This document shows positions 16,001-21,423 of a DNA stretch of 44,508 bases, one piece after another. The DNA comes from Chitinophaga pinensis (GTDB lineage: Bacteria; Bacteroidota; Bacteroidia; 2-12-FULL-35-15). Position 1 is the first letter of the stretch, and the number at the start of each line of letters is the position of its first letter. The stretch spans positions 1-44,508 of the forward strand of contig CAMCUO010000023.1 of assembly GCA_945879015.1 (NCBI GenBank). The letters are read 5' to 3'. The notes beneath the pieces were generated by a model. That model had not been told where the DNA came from, made no database searches, and was given only the letters and a program-made list of their open reading frames with translations. The position numbers and the translations under genes are program-made.

Positions 16001-16124
16001 ATTCTTGATTTAATTGTTGCTTTAAAAAAGATTGCACTATTAATCTGCCATTAGCATCGATGCCGTCAACCCTAGCAATAATTGCAAACATTTGCATCAG
16101 GGCTTTTAATATTCTTTCACTCAT
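13032..16124 (-). CDS. ABCG-like ABC transporter with TerB-like N-terminus
   Basis: Inner-membrane transporter with ATPase and permease in one chain, 1030 residues. Residues 1-135 are helical and resemble a TerB-like domain (MFAIIARVDGID). Residues about 160-250 look like a small FHA-type beta domain (SDILLNGQILTKGKVF). The nucleotide-binding domain has Walker A GGSGAGKST at 282-290, signature SGGQRKR at 389-395 and Walker B VLFVDEPTSGL at 408-418. About six ABC2-type membrane helices follow (about 575-770), then a large hydrophilic insert (about 780-975) and a final helix (about 985-1010). The order NBD-TMD is that of the ABCG/White group. The substrate is unknown. It stands alone with its own terminator. 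Confidence 0.9.
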   Translation of the reverse strand: MSERILKALMQMFAIIARVDGIDANGRLIVQSFLKQQLNQELVDQYLAIFDEFLEAHHAVTKKKDGTAKRTSLNSVKILKICTQINSELTQVQKVVVLIRLIEFINSNKEIAEQEMEFVATVAETFNIEDDEFKRCLEFVRAAIDTIPESSRILIIDNKTSHSLKETKHIYAEGVSGQARVLWIPSVNMFTLLYYGKSDILLNGQILTKGKVFILTPGSSLRSSKVKPVYYSDILSSFMSDTSKAKVSFVVKNLEYKFKSGKLGLRDINFSEDSGKLIGIMGGSGAGKSTLLNVLNGMEIPSGGSVKINGINIHSEKEKIEGVIGHVSQDDLLIEELSVFQNLFYNAKLCFGNKTDAVITQMVTDVLTSIGLIETKDLKVGSPLEKTISGGQRKRLNIALELIREPSVLFVDEPTSGLSSRDSENIMDLLKELALKGKLVFVVIHQPSSDIFKMFDKLMILDVGGFPIYYGNPVDSVIYFKTVVNHVNSNESECIECGNVNPEQVFNIIESKVLDEYGNITRNRKVSPPEWNVHYREKIEKSIEEFENITEIPESTFKIPNKFKQFKVFMTRDVLSKMTNTQYISINFLEAPLLAFILAYFIKFVNLDLSNKEGYTFRENENIIIYMFMAVVVSLFIGLTVSAEEIIRDKKIQKRESFLNLSKGSYLWSKIIIMFTLSSIQAILFVLVGNYVLEIQGMIFPYWVLLFSTFCFANMLGLNISASFNSAVTIYILIPILIIPQLLFSGVMVKFDKLNPIITSQSVVPLVGDIMASRWAFEALAVKQFKDNKFTKKTYKFDKAIHIATYKKDYWLTDMTKKIEFCETNYIKPESKKEVEDALKMIQSEIRKELKVPGNEKLKCDGLENLTLAAFSPAVSNQIKDFTSNTLRNVYLNNFKRATALREKEVNAMTKDSVSRKQYSKDKDDYENESLQDLVTNRNTPYRILDLDGAYVQKIDPIYLDPVDSDMGRAHFFAPRKKFFGKYYDTYNVNILVIWGMSLILAITLYFDLLKKLIRGLEILFSKFSRKKVR

Positions 16125-16151
16125 TGTTTAAAAGTAATTATGTAGTTTTAG

Positions 16152-16188
16152 AAAAAAAGGCATTAATACCGCAGTAATTAATGCCTTT
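16152..16188 (-). terminator. Terminator of the exported protein gene at 16211
   Basis: AAAGGCATTAAT (16156-16167) and ATTAATGCCTTT (16177-16188) are perfect complements with a 9-nt loop. On the minus strand the stem is followed by a short T run, 22 bp after the stop of the gene ending at 16211. Confidence 0.75.
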
Positions 16189-16210
16189 CGAATAAAGTTT
16201 TTGTTGAGTA

Positions 16211-16645
16211 TTATTTTAGTTGTTTAAATCCAATTAATAAAACGGCTCTTCCTGAACCTTGAGCTCCACCACTTAGTTTTGCTTCAATAACACAATCGAG
16301 CGAGTTAGTAATTTTGAAATCCCAATAAGGAGCATTCTTAAATTCACTATTTGTAAACAATAAATTTCTTTCGGAATCGTATACTGAGAAAATTAAATTA
16401 CCATCGGATAAACCACTGCAAGCAGCAATACGATATAATGTTCCGCCATAAAGAGTTGTATGGAATTCTGCTGTTTCATCAGTATTCATTAATAAAGCCC
16501 GGTATTGTTGACCATCAGAGATGAATTGACTTTCTAAGTGCCTTGCACATTGTGAAGCAATTGTATCTGCAATTTGTGCTGATGCACTGTTAATTGCAAT
16601 AAATCCACCAACTGCTAATACTAATTTTAAAATTCCTTTTTTCAT
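16211..16645 (-). CDS. Small exported protein of unknown function
   Basis: Predicted periplasmic or secreted protein of 144 residues. A signal peptide (KKGILKLVLAVGGFIAI, cleavage after SASA near residue 23) is clear. The mature part is a single beta-rich domain with Cys33, Cys76 and Cys117. The segments TAEFHTTLYGGTLYRIAAC and LIFSVYDSERNLLFTN suggest a jelly-roll or carbohydrate-binding-like fold, but I do not recognise a family. It lies 48 bp downstream of a lipoprotein gene on the same strand, so the two may be one operon ending at the hairpin 16152-16188. Confidence 0.72.
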   Translation of the reverse strand: MKKGILKLVLAVGGFIAINSASAQIADTIASQCARHLESQFISDGQQYRALLMNTDETAEFHTTLYGGTLYRIAACSGLSDGNLIFSVYDSERNLLFTNSEFKNAPYWDFKITNSLDCVIEAKLSGGAQGSGRAVLLIGFKQLK

Positions 16646-16693
16646 TTCAGTTATATATTTTATTTTACGATTCAGCTTTTGACTAAACCGAAA

Positions 16694-17590
16694 TTATCCT
16701 ACAATTTGACTTCTGATTGATTTTACTTTTTGAGTGATTGATTCAATTTGTTCTGGAGTAATGTTTACTTCTGACTTACTAGTGATGGTTGTCGTTTTCT
16801 TGTCAGCATCAGTAGTTGGTTTCTCATAAGTATATTTAAACTCAACACCATCAAATACTGTTGATAGGTCCTTTAAGTTATCGACAAACTCCGTGTATTC
16901 TGGTTGGCTATAAAACTGAGTTAACAATTTAATCAAACTTTGTAATGAAGATTTTTGCTCAGTAATCCTGCGCTTAACATCTTCGTTTGGTTTTGCTTTA
17001 TAAACAGAAGTTGCAAAATGTAAACTTTCTAACCAACCACCTGCAAGCACTAATCCACTAACATCACTACGGTCGTTATTTTTTAAATAAGAATCACTTG
17101 AACGGTAAGCAACACCAACCAAAACTAACATAGAATCTTTATTTCCTAAGTTTTTAGCAAAACGCTCAATTGTATTGGCATCAAAAGCTCCTGAAACACC
17201 TAATTCATCAGCTAATTTTTTAGCAGAGTTTAAGTATCCAATTGCATCTTGGTTTTGATCATAAATAGTTACATAACCCAAATCAGCTCCGTAAATACCT
17301 AAATTCAACGCTTTTGAAAAATTAGTTGAATAATCAGATGATTTATTTGAAGGATTTAGAATTTCTTTGTTGTATAATGCACCACTTCCTTTAATAAGGA
17401 AAGCTGTTTGAATAGGTGATGGAATACTGAAAATCTCTCCATTAACATTCAAAATAGTTGTTTGAGTGCTGTCTACTGGAGGTAAAGCGTCTGGATCTTT
17501 TGTGCTATCGCCACTACAGCCTGCTGCAAATAATGCAGAAACCGATAATAATAAAAAAGCTCCTCTAAATGTGATAAATTTCAATCTCAT
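16694..17590 (-). CDS. Lipoprotein of unknown function
   Basis: Predicted lipoprotein of 298 residues with signal segment and lipobox FAAGCSGDS (Cys25). The mature part is mainly alpha-helical, with the segments ALNLGIYGADLGYVTIYDQ, YLNSAKKLADELGV and SLQSLIKLLTQFYSQPEY, and ends in a helix ITPEQIESITQKVKSIRSQI. I know similar helical lipoproteins in other Bacteroidota but no function. It probably forms an operon with the exported protein at 16211. No membrane helix lies beyond the signal. Confidence 0.72.
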   Translation of the reverse strand: MRLKFITFRGAFLLLSVSALFAAGCSGDSTKDPDALPPVDSTQTTILNVNGEIFSIPSPIQTAFLIKGSGALYNKEILNPSNKSSDYSTNFSKALNLGIYGADLGYVTIYDQNQDAIGYLNSAKKLADELGVSGAFDANTIERFAKNLGNKDSMLVLVGVAYRSSDSYLKNNDRSDVSGLVLAGGWLESLHFATSVYKAKPNEDVKRRITEQKSSLQSLIKLLTQFYSQPEYTEFVDNLKDLSTVFDGVEFKYTYEKPTTDADKKTTTITSKSEVNITPEQIESITQKVKSIRSQIVG

Positions 17591-17830
17591 TTCAATTATG
17601 GGTTTTTGGTGTTTTTAAAATTAATGCTCAAAAATAATACTTTATCTAATAAATCAAACAATTCGTCAGCATATTTTTAATATTTTACGATATTGAGAAT
17701 GAGCAACAATTTATAAAATCCTTGTATTTATTGGGATTTTGCTTTTTCTGCAAATGTCAAAGCGCTAAAGTGCTTGATTATGAGGGTTTTGATTAAATAC
17801 AGATTAGCTTGATTTTGAGGTAGTTACAAT
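17591..17830. other. Gene-free stretch
   Basis: About 240 bp between the lipoprotein gene start and the terminator at 17831. It holds the leader of the lipoprotein gene (minus strand) and a small AAGCGC...GTGCTT hairpin at 17759-17775. No ORF, RNA gene or clear promoter was recognised. Confidence 0.4.
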
Positions 17831-17867
17831 AAAAATGCCTTCCAGAATTAATCTGGAAGGCATTTCT
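17831..17867 (-). terminator. Terminator kept downstream of the T9SS pseudogene
   Basis: AAATGCCTTCCAGA (17833-17846) and TCTGGAAGGCATTT (17852-17865) form a perfect 14-bp stem with a 5-nt loop, and the minus strand continues into T5. It is placed 24 bp after the stop of the pseudogene. It is the strongest hairpin in the window. Confidence 0.85.
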
Positions 17868-17889
17868 AAAATTGGGAATGAATTATCTA

Positions 17890-18283
17890 TTATTGAATAA
17901 CAAATTTTCCTTGAGAAATTAATTGGCTATTTTCCCTTACTTGATAAAAATAACTTCCTTTTGATAGCTTTTTCTGTTGAATTTCTACTTTATTGATTGA
18001 AATCGTGCCCAAATGCATCACTTTTTTACCATTTACATCAAAAATTACAAGACTTGCAGCTGTTAGTTGATTCAATTCTCCTCCAATTATTAAGAGTAGC
18101 ACTTTCCGAAAATGGATTAGGAAAAATTACTGAAGAAATCAATGAATTTCCATTTTCTGTAATAGCAGCTGGTTAAGAAGTAAATGGTGTTAAAGATCCC
18201 ATAAAATCAAAATAAAAAACAGGTTCTTGAATTTTTATTGCATAAATTCCTTGGTACGAATCAGTAGTTTTTGTAACAGCTCA
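17890..18283 (-). pseudogene. Remnant of a T9SS-secreted protein
   Basis: Reading the minus strand from 18283 gives the end of a secreted-protein domain (TTDSYQGIYAIKIQEPVFYF). It then meets an in-frame TAA at 18173-18175 and continues as a type IX sorting domain, ISSVIFPNPFSESATL. One extra base near 18087-18092 shifts the frame. In the shifted frame the sorting domain continues (SLVIFDVNGKKVMHL ... KGSYFYQVRE) and ends GKFVIQ at 17890. A stop, a frameshift and loss of everything upstream, where a repeat now sits, show decay. Only the last 70 residues form an open frame, and that piece lacks a signal peptide. Confidence 0.8.
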
Positions 18284-18333
18284 GGGTGACTGAGTGATAA
18301 ACCTCCCTTCATGCTGAGCGTAGCCGAAGTATA
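18279..18333. repeat. Intergenic repeat (TCAGGGTGAC / GAGCGTAGCCGAAG type)
   Basis: Holds TCAGGGTGAC at 18281-18290 and a GCTGAGCGTAGCCGAAGT word at 18313-18330. These are pieces of a palindromic repeat that I recall as common between genes in Flavobacteriia and relatives. It sits exactly where the T9SS pseudogene loses similarity to coding sequence, so its arrival may have caused or followed the decay. Confidence 0.5.
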
Positions 18334-18373
18334 AGAGAAGAAACCCAAAGAGAATTCGTGCTGTTCATTTTCC

Positions 18374-18381
18374 TATCTTTG
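18374..18381 (+). promoter_or_regulatory. -7 box of the rRNA methyltransferase gene
   Basis: TATCTTTG ends only 5 bp before the ATG at 18387, so transcription should begin at or next to the start codon, giving a leaderless or nearly leaderless mRNA. No clear -33 TTG was seen. Confidence 0.55.
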
Positions 18382-18386
18382 CACAA

Positions 18387-19586
18387 ATGAAGGACGAAAA
18401 CGATATAAAAATGATTGCCAAAACCAATTTTGGTTTGGAAGAATTATTATCACAAGAATTACAACGACTAGGAGCAAAAAATGTAGAGATACACAATCGT
18501 GCAGTTAGTTTTACTGGCGATAAAGGCTTTATGTATAAAGCAAATTTGTGTTGTAGAGTTGCATTGAGAATTTTGGTTCCGTTTAAATCCTTTAAAGTAA
18601 GTGATGAAAAATCATTGTATGCCGGAATTCAAGGAATCAATTGGGAAGATTATATGGATGTTGCAGACACGATTGCAATCGATACAGTTTTAAGTTCCGA
18701 TTTATTTACACACTCACAATACATTTCACAAAAAGCAAAAGATGCAATAGTTGATCAGTTCAGAGCAAAACATGGTGAACGTCCTTCTGTTGATTTGGAT
18801 AAACCAACATTAAGAATTAATCTTCACATTGTTGGTGATACTTGTACCGTTGCGTTGGATAGCTCGGGAGAATCCTTACACAAAAGAGGTTACAGAGATA
18901 AAACAAATTTAGCTCCTATTAATGAAGTACTCGCTGCAGGATTGGTTTTGCTAACGGGATGGGACAAGAGAACAAATTTTATTGATCCGATGTGTGGCTC
19001 TGGAACAATTTTAATTGAAGCAGCACTGATGGCAAATAATATTCCTGCCGGATATTTTCGTGAAGACTTTGGGTTTCAACGTTGGAATAAATTTTTACCT
19101 TACGAAGAAGAATTGTGGAACACGATTTTTGATTCTGCAGTAAATAAAATTACCAATCATGAACAAAAAATTTTAGGAGGAGAACTTTCTCCGAACGTTG
19201 CAAAAAAAGCAAAAGAAAATATCAAGTTTGCAAAAGTGGATGATATTGTTTCCATCAAAAATGTAGACATGAAAGATTTTGAAGTTCCTGCCGGAAGAGG
19301 TGTGGTTGTGATAAATCCACCATATGGAGAGCGAATGGATAAAGACAATATGGAAGAGCTTTATAAAATGATGGGAGATACATTCAAGAAAAATTTTGCT
19401 GGTTACGATTGTTGGATTTTAAGTTCAAACATGGAAGCTTTCAAACATGTTGGTTTGCGTCCGTCACGAAAAATTCAATTGTATAACGGACCATTGGAAT
19501 GTCGTTTTATGAAATTTGAAATGTATCAAGGGACAAAGAAAGTGCATAAGTTGGAAGGAAAGACACAACAAGGTACAGATAACTAA
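18387..19586 (+). CDS. THUMP-domain RNA methyltransferase, RlmL-like
   Basis: Probable 23S rRNA guanine-N2 methyltransferase, cytoplasmic. The 399-residue protein has a ferredoxin-like/THUMP region (about 10-165), then a Rossmann methyltransferase with motif I IDPMCGSGT at 199-207 and the catalytic NPPYGERM at 310-317, the NPPY form of N2-guanine methylases. It equals the N-terminal half of the enterobacterial RlmKL fusion; the C-terminal RlmK part is absent, as is usual in Bacteroidota. The basic C-terminal tail is typical. The exact target base (G2445 in E. coli) is inferred from the family. Its ATG lies 5 bp after a strong -7 box. Confidence 0.9.
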   Translation: MKDENDIKMIAKTNFGLEELLSQELQRLGAKNVEIHNRAVSFTGDKGFMYKANLCCRVALRILVPFKSFKVSDEKSLYAGIQGINWEDYMDVADTIAIDTVLSSDLFTHSQYISQKAKDAIVDQFRAKHGERPSVDLDKPTLRINLHIVGDTCTVALDSSGESLHKRGYRDKTNLAPINEVLAAGLVLLTGWDKRTNFIDPMCGSGTILIEAALMANNIPAGYFREDFGFQRWNKFLPYEEELWNTIFDSAVNKITNHEQKILGGELSPNVAKKAKENIKFAKVDDIVSIKNVDMKDFEVPAGRGVVVINPPYGERMDKDNMEELYKMMGDTFKKNFAGYDCWILSSNMEAFKHVGLRPSRKIQLYNGPLECRFMKFEMYQGTKKVHKLEGKTQQGTDN

Positions 19587-19692
19587 CAAAAACGAATATT
19601 ACGAATCTGTGTGTGAAAAAAAAATGTGAATTAGTTTAGATAGAATAATAACAAACCTAGATTCGTTATCCGTACCATCTAAAAGTAAAATT

Positions 19693-20661
19693 ATGAAGAA
19701 AATAGCTGTCTTTACATCAGGAGGTGATTCACCAGGAATGAATGCTTGTTTGCGCGCAGTTGTGCGTACTGCTATTTATCACAATATGCATGTGGATGGA
19801 ATTATGCACGGTTATGATGGAATGATCAACAACGAATTTTTTCCAATGGGAACAAAATCTGTTGCAAACATTATTCACCGTGGTGGTACTGTTTTAAAAA
19901 CGGCACGGAGTAAAGAATTTATGACCGTTGAAGGACAAAAAAAAGCAATAAAAAATTTGCAAAAACACGGAATCGAAGGTTTGGTAGCAATTGGTGGTGA
20001 TGGAACTTTTAAAGGAGCTTTAGAATTTAGTAAGTTGTGCAATATTCCTTTTGTTGGTTGTCCTGGCACAATAGATAACGATTTAGTTGGAACAGATTTT
20101 ACAATTGGATACGATACTGCAATCAATACAGTTGTGGATGCAGTAGATAAAATTAGAGATACAGCTGAAAGTCACGACCGCTTATTTTTTGTTGAGGTGA
20201 TGGGCCGTGATGCCGGATTAATTGCTTTGCGTGCCGGAATCGGAGTAGGAGCAGAGAGTATTTTAATCCCAGAAACAAAAACCGATATTGAAGATCTTAT
20301 TAAGCGTTTAGAAAACGGAAGAAAAAATAAATCTTCCAAAATTATTATTGTTGCAGAAGGTGATGAAGCCGGAGGAGCATTTGCAATTGCGGAAAAAGTA
20401 AAAAAACGTTTACCCGAATACGATACCCGCGTCACAATTCTCGGACATATTCAGCGTGGAGGAAACCCTTCTGCGATGGATCGCGTAAATAGCAGTAGAA
20501 TAGGTTTTGCGGCGGTTGAAGCATTGATGAAAGGTGAAAGGAATGTGATGGTTGGAATTGTAGATAAAAATATTCAATACACTCCGTTTGAAAATGCTGT
20601 AAAACACATTCAGGAAGTAAACCCAGATTTAATGAGAATGGTTGGAATTTTGTCGTTATAA
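19693..20661 (+). CDS. pfkA: 6-phosphofructokinase
   Basis: Glycolytic enzyme that phosphorylates fructose 6-phosphate to fructose 1,6-bisphosphate. The 322-residue length is that of bacterial ATP-dependent PfkA. It has the nucleotide loop SGGDSPGMNA at 9-18, GGDGTFKGA at 101-109, the catalytic PGTIDND at 124-130 with Asp128 as the base, MGRDAGLIA near 170 and GHIQRGGNPSAMDR near 250. Gly104 in GGDGT points to ATP rather than pyrophosphate use, because PPi enzymes carry Asp there. A YdcF-like gene starts 1 bp after its stop, so the two form an operon. Confidence 0.97.
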   Translation: MKKIAVFTSGGDSPGMNACLRAVVRTAIYHNMHVDGIMHGYDGMINNEFFPMGTKSVANIIHRGGTVLKTARSKEFMTVEGQKKAIKNLQKHGIEGLVAIGGDGTFKGALEFSKLCNIPFVGCPGTIDNDLVGTDFTIGYDTAINTVVDAVDKIRDTAESHDRLFFVEVMGRDAGLIALRAGIGVGAESILIPETKTDIEDLIKRLENGRKNKSSKIIIVAEGDEAGGAFAIAEKVKKRLPEYDTRVTILGHIQRGGNPSAMDRVNSSRIGFAAVEALMKGERNVMVGIVDKNIQYTPFENAVKHIQEVNPDLMRMVGILSL

Positions 20662-20662
20662 A

Positions 20663-21313
20663 ATGAAATTTAAATATATTTATTTTTCTTTTTTATTCGC
20701 TCTTATTTTAAGTAGCTGCACTTTTTTTCGCCCTCGTCCGCCTAAATTATTTAAGCGTGCTTTAAAAAATCAACCGTATGATGTTATTATTGTTCCTGGT
20801 TGTCCGTACGATGGTAATGATTGGACAATTGCAATGAAAGGGCGAGTGGTTTGGGCAGACTATCTTATTAAACAAGGGGTTGCAAAAAATGTCATTTTTT
20901 CGGGTGGAGCAATTTACACTCCTTATGTTGAAGCAAAAGTGATGGCTTTGTATGCTGAAGAATTAGGAACTCCTAAAGAAAAAATATTTATTGAAGACAA
21001 GGCAGAGCATAGCACTGAAAATATTTATTACTCTTATCAAATTGCAAAAAAAATGGGATTCACTAAAATTGCAATCGCTTCAGATCCATTTCAATCCAAC
21101 TTGCTTATGCGATTTTCCCGAATAAGATTCAAATTGCCAATTGCTCACATTCCTTATGTAATGGATACGTTGTCGAAAATTGATGATGTGCATCCTAAAA
21201 TTGATGCGAGTAGTTGTAAGGTGGAAAATTTTAAACCTATTACTGAAACGCAAACCAAGCGTCAAAGACGAAGGGGGACTTTTGGGAAGAATATTAAATA
21301 CGAGAAGGAGTAG
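20663..21313 (+). CDS. YdcF/SanA-like DUF218 protein
   Basis: Membrane-anchored or lipid-anchored envelope protein of the DUF218 group (YdcF, SanA, ElyC), members of which act around cell-envelope polymer synthesis. The start is ATG at 20663, 1 bp after the pfkA stop. It gives a signal segment ending in a lipobox LSSC (Cys16); an upstream in-frame start would add seven residues and spoil the signal. Domain motifs are YDVIIVPGCPYDG (34-46), GRVVWADYLIKQGVAKNVIFSGG (split around residue 72), and the acidic AEHSTENIYYS. The C-terminal tail is very basic. Catalytic activity is unknown. Confidence 0.82.
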   Translation: MKFKYIYFSFLFALILSSCTFFRPRPPKLFKRALKNQPYDVIIVPGCPYDGNDWTIAMKGRVVWADYLIKQGVAKNVIFSGGAIYTPYVEAKVMALYAEELGTPKEKIFIEDKAEHSTENIYYSYQIAKKMGFTKIAIASDPFQSNLLMRFSRIRFKLPIAHIPYVMDTLSKIDDVHPKIDASSCKVENFKPITETQTKRQRRRGTFGKNIKYEKE

Positions 21314-21330
21314 TCATTTTTGCCATTTCT

Positions 21331-21352
21331 AGCATTCTGCGTTGAAGCAGAC
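21331..21352. repeat. Small hairpin repeat, copy of the one at 3372
   Basis: TTCTGCGTTGAAGCAGA (21335-21351) has the same stem and nearly the same loop as TTCTGCGCTGTAGCAGA at 3372-3388, and both are followed by CACT or AACT. It lies between the YdcF-like gene and priA. Confidence 0.45.
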
Positions 21353-21411
21353 ACTATCGAGAAACTTTTCCACACAACCATTATTCGCTCCCATAAAATG
21401 TACTTTGTATG

Positions 21412-21419
21412 TATATTTG
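21412..21419 (+). promoter_or_regulatory. priA: -7 box that decides the priA start
   Basis: TATATTTG fits TAnnTTTG and ends 4 bp before the ATG at 21424. The upstream in-frame ATG at 21409 lies ahead of this box and would not be in the transcript, so 21424 is the better start. Confidence 0.55.
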
Positions 21420-21423
21420 TTCG

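Noticed and set aside
19598..19669. Short inverted words ACGAATCT/AGATTCGT before pfkA
   Set aside because: Arms of 8 bp about 55 bp apart in AT-rich sequence can occur by chance; no further support for an operator.
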